Assembly (NCBI RefSeq): GCF_015354575.1
Contig: NZ_JACAFQ010000013.1
Span: 1-64,000 of the forward strand
Length of the DNA stretch: 64,000 nt
Source of the DNA: Pseudomonas sp. UFMG81
GTDB lineage: Bacteria; Pseudomonadota; Gammaproteobacteria; Pseudomonadales; Pseudomonadaceae
Reading direction: 5' to 3'
Shown: piece after piece, positions 42,606-53,332 of the stretch
Layout: the number at the start of each line of letters is the position of its first letter
Numbering within the stretch: position 1 is the first letter of the stretch
Position numbers and translations under genes: made by a program
The notes under the pieces: model-generated
Databases searched by the model: none
What the model was told of the DNA's origin: nothing
Seen by the model: the letters and a program-made list of their open reading frames with translations, nothing else

Positions 42606-43883
42606 ATGGCCTTTCTTGCACTTGGTATCAACCATAAGACTGCCTCGGTAGACGTACGCGAGCGCGTGGCGTTTACCCCAGAGCAGCTGGTCGACGCCCT
42701 GCAGCAGCTGTGCCGACTGACCGCCAGCCGCGAGGCGGCGATCCTGTCGACCTGCAACCGCAGCGAACTCTATATAGAGCAGGACCACCTTGCCGCCGAT
42801 GCCGTGCTGCAATGGCTGGCCGACTATCACCAGCTGAGCCTCGAGGAGCTGCGTGCCAGCGCCTACATCCACGAGGAGCACGACGCGGTCAGGCACATGA
42901 TGCGCGTGGCATCCGGCCTGGACTCGCTGGTGCTGGGCGAGCCGCAGATCCTCGGCCAGATGAAGTCGGCCTACGCCGTCGCTCGCGAGGCCGGCACCGT
43001 CGGCCCCCTGCTGGGTCGGCTGTTCCAGGCCACCTTCAGCGCCGCCAAGCAGGTGCGTACCGATACCGCCATCGGCGAGAACCCGGTGTCGGTGGCGTTC
43101 GCCGCGGTGAGCCTGGCCAAGCAGATCTTCGCCGATCTGGGGCGCAGCCAAGCCTTGCTGATTGGCGCCGGCGAGACCATCACCCTGGTCGCTCGCCACC
43201 TGCATGAGCAGGGCGTGCGCCGTATCGTCGTGGCCAACCGCACCCTGGAGCGGGCGAGCATGCTCGCCGAGCAGTTCGGTGCCCATGCGGTGCTGCTGTC
43301 GGACATCCCCCAGGAACTGGTCAACAGCGATATCGTGATCAGCTCCACTGCCAGCCAACTGCCAATTCTCGGCAAAGGCGCGGTGGAAAGTGCGCTGAAA
43401 CAGCGCCGACACAAGCCGATCTTCATGGTCGATATCGCCGTACCGCGGGATATCGAGCCGCAGGTCGGCGAGCTGGATGACGTCTACCTCTATACCGTCG
43501 ACGACCTTCACGAAGTGGTCGCGGAAAACCTGAAAAGCCGCCAGGGCGCAGCCCAGGCCGCAGAGGAGCTGGTTTCGGCCGGTGCCGACGATTTCATGGT
43601 GCGCCTGCGCGAGCTGGCCGCGGTGGATGTGCTCAAGGCCTACCGCCAGCAGAGCGAGCGCCTGCGTGACGAAGAACTGCAAAAAGCCCTGCGTTCATTG
43701 GGCAACGGCGGCAACCCCGAAGACGTGCTGATGCAGTTGGCCCGGGGCCTGACCAACAAATTGCTGCATGCACCCAGCGTGCAACTGAAAAAGCTCTCCG
43801 CCGAAGGCCGCCTCGATGCGCTGGCCATGGCCCAGGAACTCTTCGCCCTCCATGAGGGCTCGACGGACAAATTCCCGCAATGA
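42606..43883 (+). CDS. hemA: Glutamyl-tRNA reductase
   Basis: A 425-residue enzyme that reduces glutamyl-tRNA to glutamate-1-semialdehyde, the first step of tetrapyrrole synthesis. The catalytic cysteine lies in [11 protein letters not shown] (about residue 50). The Rossmann-fold motif [16 protein letters not shown] (about 182-197) and the C-terminal dimerisation helices (from about 320) are present. Its stop overlaps the prfA start by four bases, the conserved hemA-prfA pairing. Confidence 0.97.
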   Translation: MAFLALGINHKTASVDVRERVAFTPEQLVDALQQLCRLTASREAAILSTCNRSELYIEQDHLAADAVLQWLADYHQLSLEELRASAYIHEEHDAVRHMMRVASGLDSLVLGEPQILGQMKSAYAVAREAGTVGPLLGRLFQATFSAAKQVRTDTAIGENPVSVAFAAVSLAKQIFADLGRSQALLIGAGETITLVARHLHEQGVRRIVVANRTLERASMLAEQFGAHAVLLSDIPQELVNSDIVISSTASQLPILGKGAVESALKQRRHKPIFMVDIAVPRDIEPQVGELDDVYLYTVDDLHEVVAENLKSRQGAAQAAEELVSAGADDFMVRLRELAAVDVLKAYRQQSERLRDEELQKALRSLGNGGNPEDVLMQLARGLTNKLLHAPSVQLKKLSAEGRLDALAMAQELFALHEGSTDKFPQ

Positions 43884-44962
43884 AAGCGTCGCTGCTGAAC
43901 AAACTGGACACGCTCCAGGACCGCTTCGAGGAACTCACCGCGCTGCTCGGTGACGCCGAAGTCATTTCCGACCAGACACGCTTTCGCGCCTATTCGCGCG
44001 AATACGCTGAAGTCGAGCCGGTGATCGGCGCCTATAAAGAGTGGCGCAAGGTCCAGGACGACTTGGAGGGTGCCCAGGCGCTGCTCAAGGATGCCGACCC
44101 CGACCTGCGCGAAATGGCGGTCGAGGAAGTGCGCGAGGCCAAGGAGGCGCTGGTGGGGCTGGAGTCGCAGCTGCAACGCATGCTGCTGCCCAAGGACCCC
44201 AACGACGGGCGCAACGTGTTCCTGGAAATCCGCGCCGGCACTGGCGGTGACGAAGCGGCGATCTTCTCCGGCGACCTGTTCCGCATGTATTCGCGCTATG
44301 CCGAAAAACGCGGCTGGCGTCTGGAAATCCTCTCCGAGAACGAGGGTGAGCACGGCGGCTACAAAGAGATCATCGCCCGGGTCGAGGGCGACAGCGTGTA
44401 CGGCAAGCTGAAGTTCGAGTCCGGCGCCCACCGCGTGCAGCGCGTGCCCGAGACCGAATCGCAGGGCCGCATCCACACCTCGGCCTGCACCGTGGCGGTA
44501 CTGCCCGAGCCCGACGAGCAGGTGGCCATCGAGATCAACCCGGCCGACCTGCGGGTGGACACCTACCGCGCCTCCGGCGCTGGCGGCCAGCACGTCAACA
44601 AGACCGATTCGGCGATCCGCATTACCCACCTGCCCACCGGCATCGTGGTCGAGTGCCAGGAAGAGCGCTCGCAGCACAAGAACCGCGCCCGCGCCATGTC
44701 CTGGCTGTCGGCCAAGCTCAACGACATGCAGACCAGTGCCGCGCAGAACGCCATCGCCAGCGAGCGCAAGCTGCTGGTGGGTTCGGGTGACCGCTCCGAG
44801 CGCATCCGCACCTACAACTATCCACAGGGCCGGGTCACCGACCATCGTATCAACCTCACCCTCTACTCCCTGGACGATATCCTCGCCGGTGGCGTGGACG
44901 CCGTGATCGAACCCTTGCTGGCCGAATACCAGGCCGACCAGCTGGCCGCCCTGGGGGATTGA
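43880..44962 (+). CDS. prfA: Peptide chain release factor 1
   Basis: 360 residues. The GGQ motif ([15 protein letters not shown], about residue 235) catalyses peptide release. The upstream segment with [18 protein letters not shown] leads into the stop-codon-recognition domain. PrmC, encoded directly downstream, methylates the glutamine of GGQ. The ATG overlaps the hemA stop. Confidence 0.97.
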   Translation: MKASLLNKLDTLQDRFEELTALLGDAEVISDQTRFRAYSREYAEVEPVIGAYKEWRKVQDDLEGAQALLKDADPDLREMAVEEVREAKEALVGLESQLQRMLLPKDPNDGRNVFLEIRAGTGGDEAAIFSGDLFRMYSRYAEKRGWRLEILSENEGEHGGYKEIIARVEGDSVYGKLKFESGAHRVQRVPETESQGRIHTSACTVAVLPEPDEQVAIEINPADLRVDTYRASGAGGQHVNKTDSAIRITHLPTGIVVECQEERSQHKNRARAMSWLSAKLNDMQTSAAQNAIASERKLLVGSGDRSERIRTYNYPQGRVTDHRINLTLYSLDDILAGGVDAVIEPLLAEYQADQLAALGD

Positions 44963-45793
44963 ATGACCATCATCGCCAGCCTGCTGCGCAACGCGCAGCT
45001 GCCGGAGTCGCCCACCGAGCGCCTGGACGCCGAGCTGCTGCTGGCCGCCGCCCTGGGCAAGTCGCGCAGCTACCTGCACACCTGGCCCGAGCGCATCGTC
45101 AGCAGCGAAGCGGCCGAGACCTTCGCCGGTTACCTCGAACGCCGTCGCGCCGGTGAACCGGTGGCCTACATCCTCGGCCAGCAGGGTTTCTGGAAGCTCG
45201 ACCTGGAAGTCGCACCACACACGCTGATCCCGCGCCCGGACACCGAGCTGCTGGTGGAAACCGCCCTCGAGCTGGTTTCGCCCAAGCCCGCGCGGGTGCT
45301 CGACCTGGGCACCGGTACCGGGGCCATCGCCCTGGCCCTGGCCAGCGAATGCCCGGGGTGGCAGGTGACCGCGGTTGACCGTATCGACGAAGCGGTGGCC
45401 CTGGCCGAACGCAATCGTCAGCGCCTCGGCCTGAGCAATGCCCAGGTGCGCCTGAGCCATTGGTACGACGCCCTCGCCGATGAGCGTTTCGACCTGATCC
45501 TCAGCAACCCGCCGTACATTCGCGCGCAAGACCCGCATCTGGTGGCCGGCGATGTACGCTTCGAGCCGAGCAGTGCCCTGGTGGCCGGTGAGGATGGCTT
45601 GGACGACCTGCGCGTGATCGTTGGCCAGGCGCCACGGCACCTGCTGCCTGGCGGCTGGCTGCTGCTCGAACATGGTTACGACCAGGCCGCTGACGTTCGC
45701 GAGCTGCTGACTCAGACCGGCTTCACCGACGTTGCCAGCCGCCAGGACCTGGGCGGCCACGAGCGCATCTCCCTAGGGCGCCTGCCATGCTGA
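44963..45793 (+). CDS. prmC: Release factor glutamine N5-methyltransferase
   Basis: A 276-residue SAM-dependent methyltransferase. The N-terminal helical domain is at about 1-85. Motif I (VLDLGTGTGAIALALA, about 112-127) binds SAM, and NPPY (about 183) is the catalytic signature of glutamine N-methylation. It starts directly after prfA and overlaps moeB by 7 bp. Confidence 0.97.
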   Translation: MTIIASLLRNAQLPESPTERLDAELLLAAALGKSRSYLHTWPERIVSSEAAETFAGYLERRRAGEPVAYILGQQGFWKLDLEVAPHTLIPRPDTELLVETALELVSPKPARVLDLGTGTGAIALALASECPGWQVTAVDRIDEAVALAERNRQRLGLSNAQVRLSHWYDALADERFDLILSNPPYIRAQDPHLVAGDVRFEPSSALVAGEDGLDDLRVIVGQAPRHLLPGGWLLLEHGYDQAADVRELLTQTGFTDVASRQDLGGHERISLGRLPC

Positions 45794-46542
45794 CCGACCT
45801 CGAACTGTTGCGTTACAGCCGGCAGATCCTGCTGGCGCAAGTGGACATCGATGGCCAGCTGCGCCTGAAGCAGGGCAAGGTGCTGGTGGTCGGGGTCGGC
45901 GGGCTCGGCTCGCCGGTGGCGCTGTATCTGGGTGCGGCCGGTGTCGGTGAGCTGCACCTGGCCGACTTCGACAGCGTCGACCTGACCAACCTGCAACGCC
46001 AGATCATCCACGACAGCGACAGCGTCGGCATGAGCAAGGTGGATTCCGCCATCAAGCGCTTGCAGGCGATCAACCCCGAGGTCACCGTGGTCGCCCACCG
46101 CCAGGCGCTGGACGAAGATTCGCTGGCCGCCGCTGTCACGGCGGTCGACGTGGTGCTGGACTGCTCAGACAACTTCACCACCCGCGAGGCGGTCAATGCC
46201 GCCTGCGTCGCGGCGGGCAAACCGCTGGTCAGCGGCGCGGCGATTCGCCTGGAAGGCCAGCTGTCGGTGTTCGACACGCGCCGCGACAACAGCCCCTGCT
46301 ACCACTGCCTGTACGGCCATGGCAGCGAAGCCGAGCTGACCTGCAGCGAGGCCGGTGTGCTCGGCCCGCTGGTGGGCCTGGTTGGCAGCCTGCAGGCGCT
46401 CGAGGCGCTGAAGCTGTTGGCGGGCTTCGGCGAGCCGCTGGTGGGCCGCCTGCTGCTGATCGATGCGCTGAGCACGCGCATGCGTGAGCTGCGGGTCAAG
46501 CGTGACCCCGCCTGCAGCGTGTGCGCCCATCGCCATGGCTGA
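45787..46542 (+). CDS. moeB: Molybdopterin-synthase adenylyltransferase
   Basis: A 251-residue E1-like enzyme that adenylates the C-terminus of MoaD. The nucleotide loop [19 protein letters not shown] (about 36-54) and the conserved [13 protein letters not shown] (about 60-72) are present. CYHCLYG and CSVCAHRHG hold zinc-binding cysteines. It is located in the prmC-murI operon as in other Pseudomonas. Confidence 0.95.
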   Translation: MLTDLELLRYSRQILLAQVDIDGQLRLKQGKVLVVGVGGLGSPVALYLGAAGVGELHLADFDSVDLTNLQRQIIHDSDSVGMSKVDSAIKRLQAINPEVTVVAHRQALDEDSLAAAVTAVDVVLDCSDNFTTREAVNAACVAAGKPLVSGAAIRLEGQLSVFDTRRDNSPCYHCLYGHGSEAELTCSEAGVLGPLVGLVGSLQALEALKLLAGFGEPLVGRLLLIDALSTRMRELRVKRDPACSVCAHRHG

Positions 46543-47332
46543 ACGCGCGGCGCCCGTGGGCGTGATGGACTCGGGGGTCGGCGGTTTGTCGGTGCTCGCC
46601 GAGATCCAACGCCTGCTGCCCTACGAGTCGTTGCTGTACGTGGCCGACAGCGGTCACGTGCCCTACGGCGAAAAGTCGCCCGACTACATCCGCCAGCGAC
46701 TGCGGCATATCGCCGGTTTCTTCCGCGAGCAGGGTGCCAAGGCCATGGTCCTGGCCTGCAATACCGCCACCGTGGCGGCGGTTGCCGACCTGCGCGAGCT
46801 GTACCCGGACTGGCCCTTGGTGGGCATGGAGCCGGCGGTCAAGCCGGCGGCTGCGGCCACCCGCTCCGGGGTGGTGGGGGTGCTGGCCACCACCGGCACG
46901 CTGCAAAGCGCCAAGTTCGCCGCCTTGCTCGACCGCTTCGCCAGCGATGTGAAGGTGATCACCCGGCCCTGCCCAGGGCTGGTCGAATGCATCGAAACCG
47001 GTGACCTCGGTAGCCCTGCCTTGCGCCAGTTGCTGGAGGGCTATGTGCAGCCGCTCCTGGCCGCCGGGTGCGACACGCTGATCCTGGGTTGTACCCACTA
47101 CCCCTTCCTCCGCCCGTTGTTGGCCGGCATGGTCCCGGCGGATGTGGCGATCATCGATACCGGCGCCGCCGTGGCGCGGCAGCTGCAGCGGCTGTTGGAG
47201 GCGCGCAAGCTTTTGGCTGAGGGGCCGGCACAGCCGGCTCGCTTCTGGAGCAGTGCCGACCCCGCCAGCCTGGAAAAAATCCTGCCGATTCTGTGGAATA
47301 ACGCCGACAGCGTGCAAAGCTTTCCGATGTAA
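46535..47332 (+). CDS. murI: Glutamate racemase
   Basis: A 265-residue enzyme supplying D-glutamate for peptidoglycan. The start at ATG 46535 gives [20 protein letters not shown]. Catalytic cysteines lie in [11 protein letters not shown] (about 74) and [11 protein letters not shown] (about 185), with the phosphate/carboxylate-binding DSGVGG near the N-terminus. It overlaps the moeB end by 8 bp. Confidence 0.96.
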   Translation: MAERAAPVGVMDSGVGGLSVLAEIQRLLPYESLLYVADSGHVPYGEKSPDYIRQRLRHIAGFFREQGAKAMVLACNTATVAAVADLRELYPDWPLVGMEPAVKPAAAATRSGVVGVLATTGTLQSAKFAALLDRFASDVKVITRPCPGLVECIETGDLGSPALRQLLEGYVQPLLAAGCDTLILGCTHYPFLRPLLAGMVPADVAIIDTGAAVARQLQRLLEARKLLAEGPAQPARFWSSADPASLEKILPILWNNADSVQSFPM

Positions 47333-47449
47333 GAAGAGTGTGAGAAGTGGCAGTCGCGATTGGAACTATCGTTTCACCGCCGATTTCTACCGATCAGCCT
47401 GGGGGCCAGGCGAACACTGAAAACAACATCAGGAAGAAGGGTGTTTCTC

Positions 47450-47968
47450 ATGAAGAAACTCTGTGCGTTGGCGGCGTTTGCCGCTGTTTGCGGGGGGCCG
47501 GTGGCGGCTGTTCAGGCTGCCGACATTGCGTTTTCGGTGGGACAGACCGGTGACTCGACCATGGTCTACCGGTTGGGGCTGCAAGCGAACTGGGATGCGA
47601 GCTGGTGGCAGACTCGCGTCGGGCGCCTGACCGGCTACTGGGACGGGGCATACAGCTACTGGCAGGGCGACGAGACGGCCAGCAATCACAGCCTTTCGTT
47701 CGCGCCGGTGTTCGTCTACGAATTTGCTGGCGAGTCGGTCAAGCCCTACATCGAGGCCGGCATCGGTGTGGCGGCATTCTCGAGCACCGAGTTGGAAGAC
47801 AACGAGCTGGGCTCATCCTTCCAGTTCGAAGACCGCATCGGTTTCGGCCTGCGCTTTGCCGGTGGGCACGAGGTAGGGATCCGCGCGATTCACTATTCCA
47901 ATGCCGGCCTCAAGCAGCCCAACGATGGGGTGGAAAGCTATTCGTTGCACTACCGAATGGCGCTGTAG
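47450..47968 (+). CDS. pagL: Lipid A 3-O-deacylase PagL
   Basis: A 172-residue outer-membrane beta-barrel with signal peptide (cut near VQA-AD, about 24). The catalytic His-Ser pair is visible in AIHYSNAGLK (about 149-158), as is the conserved C-terminal stretch ending in an aliphatic residue. PagL removes the 3-O-linked acyl chain from lipid A in the outer leaflet, which dampens immune recognition. It lies downstream of murI as in P. aeruginosa, separated by about 120 bp. Confidence 0.92.
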   Translation: MKKLCALAAFAAVCGGPVAAVQAADIAFSVGQTGDSTMVYRLGLQANWDASWWQTRVGRLTGYWDGAYSYWQGDETASNHSLSFAPVFVYEFAGESVKPYIEAGIGVAAFSSTELEDNELGSSFQFEDRIGFGLRFAGGHEVGIRAIHYSNAGLKQPNDGVESYSLHYRMAL

Positions 47969-48006
47969 CCAGGGCGGGCGTTTCACTGTGTATAGGCGGT
48001 GCAGGT

Positions 48007-48072
48007 CCCGTTCGCCGGCAAGCCGGCTCCTACAGATCCTCAACTGTAGGAGCCGGCTTGCCGGCGAACGGG
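48007..48072. repeat. Perfect 29-bp inverted REP pair
   Basis: Arms 48007-48035 and 48044-48072 are exact complements around an 8-nt loop, built from the REP palindrome GCCGGCAAGCCGGCTCCTACAG. It lies between convergent pagL and the SDR gene and probably acts as a transcript end or mRNA-stability structure. Confidence 0.9.
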
Positions 48073-48082
48073 GCTGTGCTGT

Positions 48083-48769
48083 TCAGCGCGAAAGCGGCCA
48101 GAGGCTGTTCAGGCTCAAGGCCTCGAGCACCAGTTCCGGCTGGCGCTGCTCCAGGCGGGCCAGCAATGCCGCGGCCGCGGTCTGAGGTGTCCAGTCCTCG
48201 GGAACGGCCTGGGCCAGGGTTACCGGATCCCTTAGCGACTGTGGAGCGACCACCGTCAGGTCGATACCCAGCGTCTGCAAGCTCGTGCGTTGATCGCGCA
48301 ACCACTGCGGCAGGCTGTTCTCGCCATTGGGGGGCTGGGTTGGCTCGAAGCGTTGCAGTGCCGAGTATCGGTTGAGGATCACCATCACCTGTGGCTTCTG
48401 CCCCCTGGCCAGCAGCGGCACTGCAGCGCCAAGGCAGTGCTCGGTGGCGCGCAGGTTGCTGCTGACGATCATGTCGAACAGTTCGGTGTCCGCCACATCG
48501 TTGGTGAGGTAATCGCACGTCCCGGCATTGATGATCAGGGTATCTAGGGCGCCCCATTGCGCCTGTAAGCGCTGGGCGGCGACTTCGGCCTGGCTCATCT
48601 CGTGCAGTTGCCCGGGCAGGCGCGTCAGTTGCCCATCCAAATCGTCGAGTTCCTGGCTGTCCATGCCACTGGCGGCGACCCGCTGCCCCTGATCGAGCAG
48701 ACGTTCCACCAGGGCCAACCCAAGTCCGTTGGTGGCCCCCGTAATCCAGAAACTACGCGGATTGCTCAA
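48083..48769 (-). CDS. SDR-family protein lacking the canonical catalytic residues
   Basis: A 228-residue Rossmann protein: TGATNGLGLALVE (residues 10-22) is the NAD(P)-binding glycine motif and INAGT (about 80) the structural NAG motif. The usual Tyr-x-x-x-Lys is not visible where expected: after VMVILNRYSAL the alignment position carries NSLPQWL. It may be a non-catalytic or altered SDR. It is translationally coupled to phrB (ATGA overlap) and forms the end of the merR-phrB operon. The function is unknown. Confidence 0.82.
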   Translation of the reverse strand: MSNPRSFWITGATNGLGLALVERLLDQGQRVAASGMDSQELDDLDGQLTRLPGQLHEMSQAEVAAQRLQAQWGALDTLIINAGTCDYLTNDVADTELFDMIVSSNLRATEHCLGAAVPLLARGQKPQVMVILNRYSALQRFEPTQPPNGENSLPQWLRDQRTSLQTLGIDLTVVAPQSLRDPVTLAQAVPEDWTPQTAAAALLARLEQRQPELVLEALSLNSLWPLSR

Positions 48770-50208
48770 ATTGTTGCCCTCTGATCCTGCCAGCTGGACA
48801 AGCCTTTGAAGGCCTCCAGTGCCCGCTGGCGACTGCTTTCGAGATCGACTATAGGACTTGCGTAATAATTTGTAGCAAATAGATCGCCGGTTTTCACCGG
48901 GTAATGAATGTATTTATCATCCAAATCACGCAGTTCTGGCAACCACTGGCGTATGAACATTGCGTGAGGGTCAAAGCGCCGGGCCTGGGTGACCGGGTTG
49001 AAGATGCGGAAATAGGGCACCGCGTCGGTTCCCGTGGACGCGCTCCATTGCCAGCCACCGTTGTTTGCGGCCAGGTCGCCATCGATCAAATGGCGCATGA
49101 AATGCCGCTCACCTTCGCGCCAGTCGATCAGCAGGTTCTTGCTGAGGAACATGGCGACGATCATGCGCAAGCGGTTGTGCATCCAACCGGTGTGGAGCAA
49201 CTGGCGCATCGCCGCGTCGATGATCGGGAAACCGGTGCGGCCTTGCTTCCAGGCTTCAAGGTCCTCGGGCGCGTGGCGCCACGGCAGGGCTTCAGTGTGG
49301 GCGCGGAAGGCGCGGTGCCGCGAGACCTGTGGATAACCCACCAGGATGTGTTTGTAGAACTCACGCCAAAGCAACTCGTTGACCCAGGTTTGCACCCCTG
49401 GGTTGCCGCTGTCGAATTCGCCGTGGTTGCTGGCCAGGGCGGCGTGCAGGCACTGGCGCGGTGAGAGTACGCCGGCGGCCAGGTAGGGCGATAGCTCGCT
49501 GGTACCGGGCTTGGCCGGCAGGTCGCGTTGTTGCGGATAGTCATCGATGCGCTCATCGACAAAGCGGGCCAGGCGCCGGTGGGCTTCGTCTTCCCCGGCA
49601 GGCCAGTGTTCGCGCAGGGTTTGCGGTGTACCGTCGAAGCCAGGGAAATGCTGCGGTATGGGGTCGCTCTTGATCGCCAGCGGCTGTTGCGCCCGCACAC
49701 GATCAGCTCGGGCCGGCAGGCTGCGGTGCAGGTGTTCCAGGCAGACGCGCTTGAACTGGCTGAATACCTGGAAGTAGTGGCCGGCACGGGTGAGCACGCT
49801 GCCGGGCTGGAATAGCAACTGGTCGATATAGCCGTGGCTGGCGATGCCAGCCTGCTCCAGCCGCCGAGCGGTGGTTTGGTCGCGGCGGGCCTCGTTGACG
49901 CCGTATTCGTCGTTCCAGTGCACCGCTTCGATCCGCAGCTGACGGCAAACGTCCAGCACCACCTGGGGTACTTCATCCCAGGTTTCGGTGGTGCGCACCA
50001 GCAACGGAATGTTCAGGGCCTCCAGCGCAGGGCGCAGCTGGCGCAGGTTGCGCAGCCAGAAGTCGACCTTGCAGGCGGCATCGTCGTGGGCCTGCCATTG
50101 CCCAGGGCTGGCAATCCACAGGGCGACGGTCGGTCCGCGTTGGCTGGCGGCTGTCAGTGCGGTGTTGTCGTCGATGCGCAGGTCGTTGCGCAGCCAGATC
50201 AGTTGCAT
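48766..50208 (-). CDS. phrB: Deoxyribodipyrimidine photolyase (CPD photolyase)
   Basis: A 480-residue class I CPD photolyase. The antenna-binding alpha/beta domain is at about 1-130 and the FAD-binding helical domain at about 200-470. The FAD and lesion-binding regions are recognisable from NELLWREFYKHIL, GWMHNRLRMIVAMFLSKNLLIDWREGE and GGWQWSASTGTDAVPYFRIFNP (the Trp/Asn active-site segment). It repairs UV dimers with blue light. It lies between an SDR gene and the MerR regulator, and the operon promoter carries two PplR-type operators. Confidence 0.96.
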   Translation of the reverse strand: MQLIWLRNDLRIDDNTALTAASQRGPTVALWIASPGQWQAHDDAACKVDFWLRNLRQLRPALEALNIPLLVRTTETWDEVPQVVLDVCRQLRIEAVHWNDEYGVNEARRDQTTARRLEQAGIASHGYIDQLLFQPGSVLTRAGHYFQVFSQFKRVCLEHLHRSLPARADRVRAQQPLAIKSDPIPQHFPGFDGTPQTLREHWPAGEDEAHRRLARFVDERIDDYPQQRDLPAKPGTSELSPYLAAGVLSPRQCLHAALASNHGEFDSGNPGVQTWVNELLWREFYKHILVGYPQVSRHRAFRAHTEALPWRHAPEDLEAWKQGRTGFPIIDAAMRQLLHTGWMHNRLRMIVAMFLSKNLLIDWREGERHFMRHLIDGDLAANNGGWQWSASTGTDAVPYFRIFNPVTQARRFDPHAMFIRQWLPELRDLDDKYIHYPVKTGDLFATNYYASPIVDLESSRQRALEAFKGLSSWQDQRATI

Positions 50209-50211
50209 GGA

Positions 50212-51090
50212 TCAGTGGCCTTTGGCGTGTTGAAGGCAGCGCAAGGCCGCCTGGGGGCTGTCGAACAGTTCCAGGCCGGGCAATGCCAGTGCCTGGAGTT
50301 CGCGCTCATGAAGACTGACGCCGGGGCCGCCCAGCAGTTTCAATGTGTCGGTGTCACGCAGGGCACGCTCCAGGGCGGCGAAGTCGGGGCGCCGGCCCAG
50401 GTGCAGCAGCAGCGCGCACGGTTGCAGCAACTCGACGGCGCGGCGCAGCTGGCTTGGGCCCACGGGCCACTCCAGTACTTCCAAGGGCTGGCCATTGCTG
50501 CTGAGCAACCACGCGCACAACCAGAACTCGGCATCGAAGGGGGTGTCATCGGTGCGCGCGAGCAGCACGCAGGGGCCGCTGAGGGAGTGGCTGTCGTGGT
50601 ACACCCGGGCGCCGAGCTTGCTGCGCAGCCAGGTGTGGAAGAATGCCTGTTCCAGGTCGGCGTCGAAGTGCGTCTGCCAGCGTTGGGCGAGGACATCGAG
50701 CAGCGGCAGGAGCAAGCGTTCGCAGACGGTCACGGCGGGGTACAGGGCCATGGCCTGGTTCAATAGTTGGTCGAGCGTGCGCTGGGCGAGGCGAGCGATG
50801 GCTTCGACCAGTTGCTCGATGCGCTCCCCCCATTCGCCGTCGACCGGTGTGCTGACGTCCACGGCATTGTCCAGCAGCGCGCGAACCTGGCTCACTGCCG
50901 CGCCGCGTTCCAGCCAGCGCAATACGGCTTGCACGCGCTGCACCTGGTCCTGTGGATAAAGGCGATGGCCCTTGGCGGTGCGCTGGGGCTTGATCAAGCC
51001 GTAACGGCGTTCCCAGGCGCGCAGGGTGACCGGGTTGACGCCGGTCAGGCGGGCTACTTCGCCGATGGGCAGCAGGTCATCAGATGGCAT
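50212..51090 (-). CDS. pplR1: MerR-family light-response regulator (LitR/PplR class II)
   Basis: 292 residues. The MerR helix-turn-helix (LPIGEVARLTGVNPVTLRAWERRYGLI, residues 7-33) is followed by the four-helix and cobalamin-type fold of the CarH/LitR family (about 90-285). The Glu-His of the cobalamin-contact motif seems replaced by EQ (DLEQAFFH, about residue 147), as in class II LitR proteins, which do not bind adenosylcobalamin. From memory, P. putida KT2440 has such a gene next to phrB (PplR1), binding T[GA]TACA-N12-TGTA[CT]A. Three such sites lie nearby at 52064, 52114 and 53191. The symbol rests on this position. Confidence 0.82.
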   Translation of the reverse strand: MPSDDLLPIGEVARLTGVNPVTLRAWERRYGLIKPQRTAKGHRLYPQDQVQRVQAVLRWLERGAAVSQVRALLDNAVDVSTPVDGEWGERIEQLVEAIARLAQRTLDQLLNQAMALYPAVTVCERLLLPLLDVLAQRWQTHFDADLEQAFFHTWLRSKLGARVYHDSHSLSGPCVLLARTDDTPFDAEFWLCAWLLSSNGQPLEVLEWPVGPSQLRRAVELLQPCALLLHLGRRPDFAALERALRDTDTLKLLGGPGVSLHERELQALALPGLELFDSPQAALRCLQHAKGH

Positions 51091-52048
51091 TGCGTAATCC
51101 GAGGTTCTCTGGATGGGGTTGCAAGTAGGCCTGTTGCAGCAGGTAAGGGTCGGGGTGCTTGCGCAGGTGATGCTTGAACAGGGTCAGCGGCACCACCAGT
51201 GGCACCACGCCCTGCTGGTACTGGCCGATGACCTGGCGCAACTCAGCCTTGTCGGCCTGGCCCAGGTCGTTGCGCAGGTAGCCGCTCAGGTGCAGCAGCA
51301 CGTTGCCGTGGTTGCCACGGCTGGCACAGCGGCGTAGTGCCTGCATCAACAGGCTGAAGTAGCGCGGGCCGAACGTCGTGGGGTCATCGGCACGGGTCAT
51401 GCCACCGAGCAGCTTGCCGAGGCTGCGGTACGCCTGGGGGTTGTGCGCCATCAGCAGGTATTTGTAGCGCGAGTGGAAGCGCACCAGTGCGCCCCGGCTC
51501 AGGCCCTGGCGCAGCAGTTGCTGCCAGTCGGCGTAGGCATAGACGCGGCTGATGAAGTTTTCCCGCAGCACCGGGTCGTGCAGGCGCCCCTCTTCTTCGA
51601 CCGGCAGGTCCGGGCGCTGCGCACAGAAGGCGGCGGCGTAGGCACCCCGGCCGCCCAGGCGGGCCGGGTGACCGTCTTCCTGATAGACCTTGACCCGCTC
51701 CAGGCCGCAGGAGGGTGATTTCTGCATGAACACATAGCCACAGATATCGTCGAGTTCGTCGGCCATCTGTTCGCCATAGGCGCGCAACGGGCCACTCAGG
51801 TCGAAGCTGCCATCGCGGCTGCCGGTGACCATGGGCGCGTCGGGATTACCCACCAACCGAATGGGGTCGCGAGGCACCCCCAGGCCTATCGCCATTTCCG
51901 GGCACAACGGCAGCCACTCGAAATGCTCGCCGAGCACGTCGTGGCACAGGTCGGAATGCTTGTGGCCGGCGTTGTAGCGCACGTTCTGGCCGACCAGGCA
52001 GGCGCTGATGGCCAGGCGTGGCTTGCCGTCGAGGGAGGGCGCGTTCAT
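51080..52048 (-). CDS. DUF523 and DUF1722 domain protein
   Basis: 322 residues from ATG 52048 (GGAG upstream). The N-terminal DUF523 domain (about 10-150) has conserved cysteines in SACLVGQNVRYNAGHK and KSPSCGLERVKVY. The C-terminal DUF1722 domain (about 190-310, ALVRFHSRYKYLLMAHNPQAYRSLG) follows. Its function is not established, although the Cys pattern suggests metal or nucleotide binding. It is the first gene of the light-response operon and overlaps the merR start by 11 bp. Two PplR-type operators lie directly upstream. Confidence 0.9.
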   Translation of the reverse strand: MNAPSLDGKPRLAISACLVGQNVRYNAGHKHSDLCHDVLGEHFEWLPLCPEMAIGLGVPRDPIRLVGNPDAPMVTGSRDGSFDLSGPLRAYGEQMADELDDICGYVFMQKSPSCGLERVKVYQEDGHPARLGGRGAYAAAFCAQRPDLPVEEEGRLHDPVLRENFISRVYAYADWQQLLRQGLSRGALVRFHSRYKYLLMAHNPQAYRSLGKLLGGMTRADDPTTFGPRYFSLLMQALRRCASRGNHGNVLLHLSGYLRNDLGQADKAELRQVIGQYQQGVVPLVVPLTLFKHHLRKHPDPYLLQQAYLQPHPENLGLRNAI

Positions 52049-52063
52049 CGAGGACTCCGGAAT

Positions 52064-52093
52064 ACCTGTACAGGGTTCATGTTTTGTACAGGT
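52064..52093. promoter_or_regulatory. PplR/LitR-type operator 1
   Basis: A perfect inverted repeat ACCTGTACA-N12-TGTACAGGT (52064-52072 and 52085-52093), only 16 bp upstream of the DUF523/1722 start. It contains TGTACA-N12-TGTACA, an exact fit to the PplR1 consensus T[GA]TACA-N12-TGTA[CT]A as I recall it. Confidence 0.85.
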
Positions 52094-52113
52094 GTATTCC
52101 AGCACAGATAGAA

Positions 52114-52143
52114 ACTTATACAAGTAATCTTTTCTGTATAGGT
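52114..52143. promoter_or_regulatory. PplR/LitR-type operator 2
   Basis: ACTTATACA-N12-TGTATAGGT (52114-52122 and 52135-52143), the same spacing as operator 1 and 50 bp further upstream of the DUF523/1722 start. It fits T[GA]TACA-N12-TGTA[CT]A exactly. Confidence 0.82.
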
Positions 52144-52156
52144 TTTCGTCGGGCCG

Positions 52157-53233
<1,077 letters not shown>

Positions 53234-53332
53234 TTAAGGCAGGTTCGCCTATGGTTAATCCGAGAGCGGTCGGTCAAAAAAGTGCCTTGATCTTAAAAAT
53301 AGACCACCGCCGCCAACTGTGAGGGCACAGCC

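Noticed and set aside
43640..45760. A very long open frame on the minus strand opposite hemA, prfA and prmC
   Set aside because: It is a by-product of high GC at third codon positions; the plus-strand genes have intact motifs and family lengths.
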